Shown here: one piece after another, positions 34,688 to 45,096 of the stretch
Layout: every line of letters begins with the position of its first letter
How positions within the stretch are numbered: the stretch's first letter is position 1
Source of the DNA: Devosia geojensis
Lineage (GTDB): Bacteria > Pseudomonadota > Alphaproteobacteria > Rhizobiales > Devosiaceae
Assembly: GCF_000969415.1 (NCBI RefSeq)
Contig: NZ_JZEX01000104.1
Location: 1 to 64,000 of the forward strand
Direction: 5' to 3'
DNA length: 64,000 nucleotides
Made by a program: the position numbers and the translations under genes
Notes under the pieces: model-generated
Told to the model about the DNA's origin: nothing
The model's database searches: none
The model's input: only the letters and a program-made list of their open reading frames with translations

Positions 34688-35818
34688 ATGACCGATCAGG
34701 CTCTTCCGGCGCCCGCCGCTGCCGACGCAGCCAAGGAAAACCTCTATACCGCGCGCCCATGGCAGCTCGTCTGGCGGCGCTTCCGCAAGCATGTGCTCGC
34801 GGTCGTCTCGCTCTGGTTTCTCATCATTCTCGCGCTGTCGGCGCTGTTTGCCGAGTTCGTCGCGCCCTATGACCCCTTCAAGTTCGAGCGGCTGCGCACC
34901 CTGGCGCCGCCGACCGCCATCCACATCTTCCATGAAGGCCGTTTCGTCGGCCCGTTCGTCTACGGCCTCGAGCGCGAGCGCGACGCTGATACGGCCCGGG
35001 TGACCTTCACCGAGGACCGCGAGACGGTGTTGCCCATCCAGTTCCTCTATCGCGGCCACAGCTACAGCTTCTTCGGGCTCTTCCAGAGCGACCTGCATCT
35101 CTTCGGCGTCGACGACCGGCGCGAGCAGGTCAATCTCCTCGGCACCGACAATCTCGGGCGCGACGTGTTCTCGCGGCTGATGCACGGGGCGCGGGTGACG
35201 CTCTCGGCCGGACTCGTCGGCGTCATCTTCGCCTTCGTCCTCGGCCTCGCATTGGGCTCGATCTCGGGCTATTTCGGCGGCTGGATCGACGGGGCGATCC
35301 AGCGCCTCATGGAGTTCATCCGCTCGATCCCGACGATCCCGTTGTGGATGGGGCTCGCGGCGGCGCTCCCCATCGCCTGGGACCCGATCATCGTCTACGT
35401 GATCATCACGCTGATCCTGGCGCTCATCGGCTGGACGCATCTGGCGCGGGTGGTGCGGGGCCAGTTCTTCGCCATACGCAACGAGGACTACGTGCTCGCC
35501 GCCCGGCTCGCTGGCGCCTCCGAATACCGCATCATCACCAGGCATATGCTGCCGGCGATGACCTCCTACATCATCGCGGCGCTCACCCTCGCCGTGCCCG
35601 AGATGATCCTCGGCGAAACGGCGCTCTCGTTCCTCGGGCTCGGCCTGCGCCCGCCCGTGGTCAGCTGGGGCGTGCTGCTGCAGGACGCGCAGAACCTCCG
35701 CTCCATCTCCCTCGCTCCGTGGCTGCTCTCGCCGGGCGTTGCGGTGGTGCTGACGGTGCTGGCCTTCAACTTCCTCGGCGATGGCCTGCGCGACGCGGCC
35801 GATCCCTATGGACAATAG
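34688..35818 (+). CDS. Opp/Dpp-type ABC importer permease (DppC-like) with periplasmic insert
   Basis: The 376-residue protein has a DppC core: LLGTDNLGRDVFSRLMHGAR near residue 155, coupling loop NEDYVLAARLAGASEYRIITRHMLPA, and LGLGLRPPVVSWGVLLQDA near the end. Between helix 1 and the core lies an insert of about 80 residues (near 65-150, containing GPFVYGLERERDADTARVTF) absent from peptide permeases such as E. coli DppC. It should face the periplasm and could contact the unusually large binding protein. The ATG at 34688 fits; longer open frame lies in the previous gene. Confidence 0.88.
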   Translation: MTDQALPAPAAADAAKENLYTARPWQLVWRRFRKHVLAVVSLWFLIILALSALFAEFVAPYDPFKFERLRTLAPPTAIHIFHEGRFVGPFVYGLERERDADTARVTFTEDRETVLPIQFLYRGHSYSFFGLFQSDLHLFGVDDRREQVNLLGTDNLGRDVFSRLMHGARVTLSAGLVGVIFAFVLGLALGSISGYFGGWIDGAIQRLMEFIRSIPTIPLWMGLAAALPIAWDPIIVYVIITLILALIGWTHLARVVRGQFFAIRNEDYVLAARLAGASEYRIITRHMLPAMTSYIIAALTLAVPEMILGETALSFLGLGLRPPVVSWGVLLQDAQNLRSISLAPWLLSPGVAVVLTVLAFNFLGDGLRDAADPYGQ

Positions 35819-35827
35819 GAGCGGGCG

Positions 35828-37897
<2,070 letters not shown>

Positions 37898-37901
<4 letters not shown>

Positions 37902-40411
37902 ACGAGAAGACGAACCTGTCGCCCGGCGCCGAAGCGCAGGCGCTCTTCGCCCTGCTGCCGGGCGGGAGCGTTACCGCCTGGGCGCTTTCGCCGATCGATG
38001 CGCGCTACTATCCGGGCGAGCCGTCGCTGGCCGAGGATCGGGTCGACTACCACTTCATCAACGGCTTCGTCGACGTCGGCACGCTCCCCTGCCGCATCGC
38101 ACTCTTTAAGGAGCTGGCGCAGCGCGTGCTCGTCCTCCAGACGGATTGGCCCGTGGAAAGCCTCAACCTGCCGGGCGCCAACCGGCGGGTCGAGTTCACC
38201 CGGTTCTGCCACCGCCCGACGCGCCTCTCGCGCTGGTGCCGCACGGTGCTGGTGCCGCCGGCCGATGGTGAATACCGCTTCGAGATCGCGACCTGCGGCG
38301 GCGTCCAGGTCTGGGTCGATGGCGTCCTTCAGGCGCGCTTCGAGCCCTATACCCGCAATGTCGAGCAGCGCCGCGAGATCGGCCTGCCGCTGAAGGCTAA
38401 CGGCAGCGAGGTCGTGGTGCTGACCGAGGAGATGGCCGAGCGCGACACCAACTGGTTCTTCGAGCTCTGCCTGATCTCACCCACCCCCATGCATGCACGC
38501 CTGCCCGGCGCCGTGCCGGTCGCGGCGAGCGCCGTGCTCGAGGCGCTGGCGCAAAGCGTGCGGCCGACCGGCGAGTTCGTCGCGCGCGACGAACCCCTGT
38601 GCCTCGTCTTCGATGCACCGGTGCCCGAGACGGTCGGCGTCCATGTCGAAATCCGGCGCGCGTCGCACGCGCGCGCCGTCATCTTCGCGCGTGACCTCAC
38701 CCTCGAAGCCGGCATGTCGAGACTCGACATCTGCAAGGGCGGCGAGCTCTTGCAGGGCGTCCACGACCTGCACCTCACCTTCACCGCCGGCGGGGTGAGC
38801 GCCCGGCGCAGCATCGGCTGCGCCATCCTCCACGATCCGCTGCCACGTTCGCTCGGCGCAACGCTCGAGGAACGCAAGCGCGTCGCGCTCGAGCATCTCG
38901 CCATCCACGGCGAGAGCCGCATGGGCACGGCCTTGGTGCTGCTGGCGACCGGCCGCGAGGACGATCCGCGCCTGCGCCTGATCCTGGAGGAGACGCTCCT
39001 CAGCATCGAGGAGCGCCGCGACTGCTCGGACTTCGTCATGGTGCCGCTGCTCTGGGCCTACGGCGCCTGGTGCGGGCGCTTGCCTGCCGATCTTGCTGCG
39101 CGCACATACCGCGCCGTGCTCGACTACCGCTACTGGGTCGACGAGCCGGGCAACGACGTGATGTGGTTCTGGAGCGAGAACCATGTGCTGTGCTTCCACG
39201 TTTCGCAGCTCCTCGCCGGCCGGCTCTTCCCCGAGGAGACCTTCACCGCCTCCGGGCGCACCGGCGCCGAGCAGGCGCGGATCGCCGAGGAAAGGCTCGG
39301 CCGCTGGTTCGACGCCGTCGAGCGCGACGGGCTCGCCGAGTGGAACTCGGCCGCCTACTACCCGGTCGATTTCATCGGCCTCCTCGCCCTTGCCGAGCTC
39401 GCCCCGGAGCCGATCCTGGGGCGGGCTCGGGCACTGACCGACCGGCTCTTCACCATGATCGCGCTGCACACCCTCGGCGGCGTCGCGGCGGGCAGCATGG
39501 GCCGCGCCTACGACAAGGAGCTTCGCGCCGGCCCGCTGACCGAGCTCGCGCCCTTTGTCGCCGTCGCCTTCGGCGAAGGCTGGCTCAACGCGGGCGTCGC
39601 CTCGCTGCCCGAACTGCTGCTTGGCCGCTACGCGCCGCCCGAGGGGCTCGCCGACTATGTCAGCCCGCCCGAGGGCGCCGCGATCGGTGCGCACTATGTG
39701 CAAGGGCATGGGGCGGCAGGGCGGCTCGCGCTCTACAAGACCCGCCACGTGCAGCTCTCGACGACCGTCGACGGCAGGCCGGGCGCCAAGGGGCACCAGC
39801 AGCACCTCATCGACGTGCGTTTTGCCGCGCATCCGTTCGCGCGCGCCTGGGTCAACCATCCGGGCGAGGACGATCCCTGGGGTCACCAGCGTCCGTCCTA
39901 CTGGGCCGGCAACGGGGTCATGCCGCGCGTCGGCCAGTTCGAGAACGCCGCGCTGATGCTGTTCGACGTCGGGGAGAGGGCGCGGATCGATTTCACTCAC
40001 GCCTATGTCTCAGCCGAAGGCTTCGCGCACCGGCAGCTCCACGGCAACTGGCTCATCGTGCAGTCTGGCGAAGGCCTTGCTGCCTTCGGGGCGACCGGGC
40101 CGATCGCGCCCGTCAGGAACGGCCCCGGCGCCGGCCGCGAATTCCGCGTCTGCGGCCGCCGCACCGGCTGGGTGGTTGTCGTCGCTGAGGGTAGTGGAGC
40201 GCAGGCGTTTGCCAAATTCCATGCTGTGCTTGACCGGACAACGCTGACGCTCGACGAGATGGCGATGACGCTGCGGCTCACCCGCCCCGATGCGCCGGAA
40301 CTTTGCCTCAGCTGGCATGACGGCCTCAGCGTCGAAGGCAAGCGCTGGGCCTTCCCCAATCCCACCGTCGCGCCGGCCGTGACGCGGCTGGCGGCAAGCC
40401 GGTTCGGCTAG
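37898..40411 (+). CDS. Unrecognised 837-residue protein, candidate (alpha/alpha)6-barrel carbohydrate-active enzyme
   Basis: I do not recognise this family with certainty. Three parts can be seen. Residues 1-190 look like a beta-sandwich with a ligand-binding-type block (GGVQVWVDGVLQARF). Residues about 320-620 are helix-rich and contain FWSENHVLCFHVSQLLAGRLFP near 424 and LAEWNSAAYYPVDFIGLLAL near 480, arranged as in (alpha/alpha)6 hydrolases and lyases. A C-terminal beta region has WVNHPGEDDPWG and PSYWAGNGVMPR near 650. There is no signal peptide. The start overlaps the DppF stop by 4 bp, which makes it part of the mannoside importer operon. A cytoplasmic glycosidase or lyase acting on the imported sugar is a fair guess, not a finding. 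Its stop codon overlaps the convergent GntR stop. Confidence 0.6.
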
Positions 40412-41124
40412 AGACCCAAGTCGATCACCGCGATCCGCAGGAGCCGCGCCATGGAGGCGGCGGCGCCTTCGCTGTCGCGCTGGCGGATGCGCTCGATCAC
40501 TTCGCCGTGGTTGGGCAGCGACGCGCCGGGCTCGCGGGCGCGCTCGACCGTCATGCGGAACGAATAGGCGAGCGCCGCGCCGATGGTGTTGGAGAGCTGC
40601 TGGAAGACGATGTTGCCGCTGGCGCGCAGCAGCGCAGTATGGAAATCGATGTCGGCGCGGTTGAACGCGTTGAAGTCCTGGCGCGCCTTGGCCTCGCTCA
40701 TCCGCTTATAGGCGTCTTCGAGCGGTACGAGCTCGGCGGCCGAGGCGCGCAGCGCCGCCAGCCGCGCCGCGGCCGGCTCGATCGCCTGGCGCGCCTCGAT
40801 GAGGCTCAGCACCAGTTCCGGGCTCGGGGCGATCTCCATCGACCAGGCGAGGAGGTCCTGGTCGAGCAAGTTCCAGTCTTCGCGGTTGCGCACCACCGTG
40901 CCGGTGCGCGGGCGGGTGCTGACGAGGCCCATGTTGCCGAGGACCTTGACCGCCTCGCGCAAGGCGCTGCGGCTGATCTTCAGCTCCTCGCAAAGGTCGG
41001 CCTCGGGCGGCAGCAGGGCGCCGGGCTTCAAGTCCTCGCGCAGGATCCGCTGGGCCAGCGTCTTGACCACGTGCTTGTGCACGCGTGGCTTGATCAGCGT
41101 CCTTGCGTCCGGATCGATGGTCAC
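40408..41124 (-). CDS. FadR-subfamily GntR regulator of the galactonate-like locus
   Basis: The 238-residue protein has a winged helix (HKHVVKTLAQRILREDLKPGALLPPEADLCEEL, recognition helix SRSALREAVKVLGNMG) and an FCD effector domain (EARQAIEPAAARLAA, DFHTALLRASGN, HGEVIERI). The domain is of the type found in regulators of sugar-acid catabolism such as DgoR or UxuR. The GTG at 41124 follows GGAAAGG. An in-frame TTG at 41184 would add 20 residues without motif support. It is last in the leftward unit 43129-40408, and the inverted ATCAGATGTTT pair at 43144-43226 is the likely target. Confidence 0.88.
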   Translation of the reverse strand: MTIDPDARTLIKPRVHKHVVKTLAQRILREDLKPGALLPPEADLCEELKISRSALREAVKVLGNMGLVSTRPRTGTVVRNREDWNLLDQDLLAWSMEIAPSPELVLSLIEARQAIEPAAARLAALRASAAELVPLEDAYKRMSEAKARQDFNAFNRADIDFHTALLRASGNIVFQQLSNTIGAALAYSFRMTVERAREPGASLPNHGEVIERIRQRDSEGAAASMARLLRIAVIDLGL

Positions 41125-41190
41125 ATGCGCGCCTTTCCGCGATGGCTCGTTCCATCTGGTAGCAACGGTCCGGACATCCGGCAATCGGGC

Positions 41191-41952
41191 CTATTCATGG
41201 TAGAGCACCGAGCGGCCCCCATCGATGACGATGTTGGCGGCGTTGATGAAGGGGGCCTCGTCGCTGGCGAGGAACACGGCGGTCATCGCCACCTCCAGCG
41301 GCCGGCCGATGCGCTTCGGGGGATGGAGGTCATAGGTGCGCTGACGCTCGGCCTCCGGGTCGGGGAACTCGTTCCAATAATCGAGAGCAAGCTGGGTTTC
41401 GATGTAGCCGGGCGAGATGGCGTTCACCCGCACATTGTCTGCCGCATACTCGATGCCGAGCGATCGGGTGAGCCCGAGCAGCCCGTGCTTGGCGACGGGG
41501 TAGGGGAAGGTGCCGGGGATGATGGTGAAGGCGTGCGAGGAGGCGATGTTGACGATGGCGCCATCCTGCTGCGCCCGCATCGTGGGCAGCACCGCCCGGC
41601 ACATGCGCCAGACGCCTTCCAGGTCGACCGACATGCAGCGCGCCCATTCGGCGTCGCTCGTTTCCAGCGGGTCGTGGAAGACGTTGATGCCGGCATTGTT
41701 GATGAGGATATCGATGCGCCCGTAGGCGGCGAGTATCGCGTCGCGCATAGCATCGACGGAGCCCTGATCGGTCACGTCGGTCGCAATGAATCGCGCCCGC
41801 TCGCCGATCTCGTTCGCCGCCGCCGTTCCCGTAGTCACATCGCGCTCGGCGATGACGACGCTCGCGCCCTCGCGTGCGAATGCCTCGGCGATGGCCTTGC
41901 CGATGCCGCGTCCGGCCCCGCTGACGATGGCGATCTTGTCCTTGAGGCGCAT
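41191..41952 (-). CDS. SDR-family oxidoreductase, candidate sugar 1-dehydrogenase
   Basis: The 253-residue classical SDR has the cofactor motif GAGRGIGKA (residues 12-20), NNAGI, and the catalytic Ser with YPVAK near residue 151. It ends in NIVIDGGRSVLYHE. The gene begins 4 bp after the galactonate-dehydratase-like gene. In De Ley-Doudoroff-type routes an aldose dehydrogenase of this family makes the lactone that becomes the aldonate, so galactose or a related aldose is a reasonable substrate guess. Dehydrogenation of a later intermediate is the alternative. Confidence 0.82.
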   Translation of the reverse strand: MRLKDKIAIVSGAGRGIGKAIAEAFAREGASVVIAERDVTTGTAAANEIGERARFIATDVTDQGSVDAMRDAILAAYGRIDILINNAGINVFHDPLETSDAEWARCMSVDLEGVWRMCRAVLPTMRAQQDGAIVNIASSHAFTIIPGTFPYPVAKHGLLGLTRSLGIEYAADNVRVNAISPGYIETQLALDYWNEFPDPEAERQRTYDLHPPKRIGRPLEVAMTAVFLASDEAPFINAANIVIDGGRSVLYHE

Positions 41953-41956
41953 GGGA

Positions 41957-43129
41957 TCACCAGTCGACGATGGTGCCGTCCTCCAGCACCGCGTTTTGGG
42001 TGTGGAGAACTTCCTGGGCATAGGGGTAGCGCGCGCATGCCGCCTCGTCGACGGTGATGCCGAGGCCCGGCGCCTCCGGCACCTGCCAGAAGCCGTCGAT
42101 CCGGCGGATCGGGCCATCCACCACCTCGTAGTACCAGGGCACGGCGCCCACCATCTCCTCCTGGATGACGTGGTTGGGCGTCGAGACGGCAAAATGCAGC
42201 GCCGCGACGCCGGCGATCGGTCCCAGCGGATTGTGCGGGGCAACGCCGATGCCCAGCACCTCGGCACGGGCGGCAATCTTCTTGGCTTCGAGCAGCCCGC
42301 CGCAATGGCAGATGTCGGGCTGGACGATGTCGATGGCGCCCGTTGCAAAGAGCGCGTCGAACTCGCCGCGGTCGATCAGCCGCTCGCCGGTCGCCAGCGG
42401 CACCGAGGTGCGGCGCGAAAGGCTCGTAAGGCTGGCGAAATCGCCCGGCTGCACCGGCTCCTCGACGAACATCGGCCGGCCGGGCGCCAGCGCCTCGATA
42501 TAGGCGAGCGCGGCGCCCGCCGATGCGGGGCGGCCGTGAAAGTCGACCATGATCTCGACCGCGTCGCCCACCGCCTCGCGCAGGCCCTCCATCATGCGCG
42601 CGACCTTGTCGACGGCCGGGAGCGGGGCATGGAAGTGGGTATAGGGCACGAACACGGCCTTGAACGCCTTGTAGCCCTCCCCCACCACCTCGCGCGCCCG
42701 CTCGATCAGCGGCTCGACGTCGTTGGTCTCGTAGACGGCGCGCATGTCGCCCATGCCGAGGTGGGTATAGACCGCCACCTTGTCGCGCACCTTGCCGCCG
42801 AGCAGCCGCCAGACGGGCACATTCAAGTGCTTGCCGAAAATGTCCCAGAGCGCGACCTCGATCCCGGAGACCGCGCTCATGCCGACGGCGCCCAGCCGCC
42901 AGAAGGACTGCTTGGTCATGGCGCGCACAGCCTGCTCGATGTCGCGCGGATCGCGCCCGATGAGGAGTGGAGCGAGGTCCTCGATGGCGCCGACGACGGC
43001 CCGGGTCTTCCATTCGAGCGTCGCCTCGCCCCAGCCGAAGAGCCCCGGCTCGTCGGTCTCGACCTTGACGAACACCCAGTTGCGCATTTCCGCGTTGACG
43101 ACCCGCGTCGAGACAGAGGTGATTTTCAC
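41957..43129 (-). CDS. Enolase-superfamily sugar-acid dehydratase, galactonate dehydratase-like
   Basis: The 390-residue enzyme of the mandelate racemase/muconate lactonizing group keeps the DgoD pattern as I remember it: metal-ligand blocks MVDFHGR (D with the acid/base H two residues on), FVEEPV and ATGERL, then QPDICHCGG and the base in APHNPLGPIAG. It ends with PGLGITVDE and TIVDW, also close to DgoD. It would dehydrate D-galactonate or a near epimer to a 2-keto-3-deoxy acid. The GTG at 43129 gives the usual VKITSV start; a TTG at 43141 is the alternative. It is first in the leftward unit with the SDR and GntR genes. Confidence 0.82.
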   Translation of the reverse strand: MKITSVSTRVVNAEMRNWVFVKVETDEPGLFGWGEATLEWKTRAVVGAIEDLAPLLIGRDPRDIEQAVRAMTKQSFWRLGAVGMSAVSGIEVALWDIFGKHLNVPVWRLLGGKVRDKVAVYTHLGMGDMRAVYETNDVEPLIERAREVVGEGYKAFKAVFVPYTHFHAPLPAVDKVARMMEGLREAVGDAVEIMVDFHGRPASAGAALAYIEALAPGRPMFVEEPVQPGDFASLTSLSRRTSVPLATGERLIDRGEFDALFATGAIDIVQPDICHCGGLLEAKKIAARAEVLGIGVAPHNPLGPIAGVAALHFAVSTPNHVIQEEMVGAVPWYYEVVDGPIRRIDGFWQVPEAPGLGITVDEAACARYPYAQEVLHTQNAVLEDGTIVDW

Positions 43130-43143
43130 GCCAGTACCCAAAG

Positions 43144-43226
43144 ATCAGATGTTTCAGGTGTAACGATGCATGGTCGAGCGGTCAAGTCGCCGAAAGCGAC
43201 CTTGACACTGCAATTAAACATCTGAT
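43144..43226. promoter_or_regulatory. Inverted 11-bp operator pair between divergent operons
   Basis: ATCAGATGTTT (43144-43154) and its exact reverse complement AAACATCTGAT (43216-43226) flank the divergent promoters, 72 bp centre to centre. Each copy lies next to one transcription unit. The GntR protein at 40408 is the likely binder. Confidence 0.65.
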
Positions 43227-43230
43227 TATT
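43202..43230 (+). promoter_or_regulatory. Candidate sigma-70-type promoter of the rightward importer operon
   Basis: TTGACA (43202-43207) is followed after 17 bp by ATTATT (43225-43230). The operator copy at 43216-43226 covers the spacer and the edge of the -10, where a repressor would block RNA polymerase. Confidence 0.5.
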
Positions 43231-43259
43231 TGATCGCAATGGAACGAGAGGTGGCGCGC

Positions 43260-44180
43260 ATGGCGCAGGGCCGCGGCGGTAGGAGCATGTTGAAGATCCG
43301 GCGGAACGGCGCGTTCTACGCGTCGATCGCGCCGTTCTTCCTCATTTTCCTGGTGTTCTCGGTCTTCCCGGTCGCCTTCTCGTTCTATCTCGGCTTCAAC
43401 CGGTGGGACGGGTTCTCCGATCCGCAGTTCGTCGGGTTCGCCAACTACGCGCAGGCCCTGCGCGATCCGATCTTCCAGAAGGCGATCGGCAACACGGTCT
43501 ATCTCTGGTTCTGGTCGACGCTCATTACCGTCGGGCTCGCGCTCGGGCTCGCGGTGCTGGTCAACGAGTACGTCGTTTCCGGCAAGACCTATTTCCGCAT
43601 GGTGTTCCTGTTGCCGCTGCTCGTCGCGCCGGCGATCGCGGCGATCATCCTGCGCGTCTTCTTCACCTCGAATGGCGGGCTGGTGAACCTCCTTTCCGGC
43701 GCCGTCACCGGCACGCCCAGCTATTTCGACTGGCTGGGCTCGGAAGCCTGGATCAAGCCGCTCGTGGTGCTGCTCGTCGTCTGGCGCTGGACGGGCTGGC
43801 ACATGATCATCTTCCTTGCGGGCCTCCAGGCCATACCGCGCGATATCTACGAGGCGGCGCGCATGGATGGCGTCGGGCGCTGGCCGATCTTCTCGCGCAT
43901 CACCGTGCCGCTGCTCCTGCCCTCGCTCGCCTTCTCGATCATCACCGCCACCCTCGGCGGCCTGCAGATGTTCGACGAGCCTTATGTCCTGACGCAAGGC
44001 ACAGGCGGCACCAACAACGCGGCGACGACGCTGGGCATGTACCTCTATGCAACGGCGTTCACCCAGTTCAATTTCGGGCTGGGCTCGGCCGTCTCCTGGT
44101 ACATCTTTGCCGCCGTCGTGGTCTTCACCGTCGTCTACCAGGTGATCGTGCGGCGCTCACAGGCGGGGGCGGCGGCATGA
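43260..44180 (+). CDS. Sugar ABC importer (CUT1) permease, MalF-like (galactoside-type locus)
   Basis: The 306-residue protein has six membrane helices, beginning with FYASIAPFFLIFLVFSVFPV. The EAA loop is LQAIPRDIYEAARMDGVGRWPIFSRITVPLLLPS near residue 195. The C-terminal block MFDEPYVLTQGTGGTNNAATT is typical of CUT1 permeases. The ATG at 43260 follows GAGAGG; an in-frame TTG at 43230 would fall on the -10 element and is rejected. The stop overlaps the next start by 4 bp. Confidence 0.9.
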   Translation: MAQGRGGRSMLKIRRNGAFYASIAPFFLIFLVFSVFPVAFSFYLGFNRWDGFSDPQFVGFANYAQALRDPIFQKAIGNTVYLWFWSTLITVGLALGLAVLVNEYVVSGKTYFRMVFLLPLLVAPAIAAIILRVFFTSNGGLVNLLSGAVTGTPSYFDWLGSEAWIKPLVVLLVVWRWTGWHMIIFLAGLQAIPRDIYEAARMDGVGRWPIFSRITVPLLLPSLAFSIITATLGGLQMFDEPYVLTQGTGGTNNAATTLGMYLYATAFTQFNFGLGSAVSWYIFAAVVVFTVVYQVIVRRSQAGAAA

Positions 44181-45019
44181 GGAAGCTCCTCGCCAACCGC
44201 GAACGGCGCTTCAACCTCCTCGTGACGGTCGTGCTGGCGCTCGTCTCGCTGCTCTTCATCGTGCCGCTCTACTGGACGACGGTCTTTGCCACCCGCACCT
44301 TGTCCGAGGTGTTCCAGTTCCCGCCGCCGCTCTGGTACGGGGGCAACATCGTCCAGAACTACTTCAATATCGCCAACGTTTTCCCGCCGTTCCGGCCGAT
44401 CTGGAACAGCCTCGTCGTCGCGGTGCCCAAGACCGCCGGGCTGGTGCTGGTCAGCGCGCTCGCCGGCTATGGCTTTGCCCGCTATACCCGCGCGCCCGGC
44501 CACCGGTTCCTGCTGGTGATGACCTTCGCGACGCTGTTCTTCCCGCCCTCGCTCGCGCTCATCCCGTTCTTCCTGCAGATGAGCTGGTTCGGCTGGCTCA
44601 ACACCTTCTGGCCGCTGATCGTGCCGGCGCTCGCTTCCGGGTTCGGGGTCGTCTGGATGTACACCTATATCGGCTCGACGATCCCGCGCGAGCTCTACGA
44701 AGCTGCCGAGATGGATGGGGCCAAGGGGCTCTCGACCTTCTTCTTCGTGGTGCTGCCGATCATCCGTCCGGGGCTCGCGGCGCTCGCCGTCTGGACCCTC
44801 ATCAGCACATGGAACGATTTCCAGCTGCCGCTGGTGGTGCTCGCCGAAGGCTCGCAGTTCACCGTGCCGTTGGCGCTCACCATGCTCTCGACCACGCACT
44901 ATTCGGACATGCCGGCGGTGATGCTCGCGACCCTTATGGGGCTGGTGCCGGTGTTCGTGCTCTTTGCGCTCCTCAGCCGGCAGTTCATCGCCGGGCTGAC
45001 CTCGGGCGCCGTCAAATGA
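44177..45019 (+). CDS. Sugar ABC importer (CUT1) permease, MalG-like
   Basis: The 280-residue protein starts inside the preceding stop (ATGA). It has six helices, the EAA loop IPRELYEAAEMDGAKGLSTFFFVVLP near residue 172, and WTLISTWNDFQLPLVVL, the MalG-type block. The C-terminus RQFIAGLTSGAVK is typical of this subunit and contacts the ATPase. Its ATPase partner is encoded 4 kb on, behind the glycosidase gene. Confidence 0.9.
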   Translation: MRKLLANRERRFNLLVTVVLALVSLLFIVPLYWTTVFATRTLSEVFQFPPPLWYGGNIVQNYFNIANVFPPFRPIWNSLVVAVPKTAGLVLVSALAGYGFARYTRAPGHRFLLVMTFATLFFPPSLALIPFFLQMSWFGWLNTFWPLIVPALASGFGVVWMYTYIGSTIPRELYEAAEMDGAKGLSTFFFVVLPIIRPGLAALAVWTLISTWNDFQLPLVVLAEGSQFTVPLALTMLSTTHYSDMPAVMLATLMGLVPVFVLFALLSRQFIAGLTSGAVK

Positions 45020-45096
45020 ACCGGCAAGGATGCCCCGCGCCGGCAACACGCGCCGCAAGGAAGCGGCGGCAATGATAGCCAAGTGGAGGAATGCTC

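Noticed and set aside
43230-43259. TTG start for the MalF-like permease
   Set aside because: It falls on the candidate -10 element; the ATG at 43260 has a proper ribosome site.
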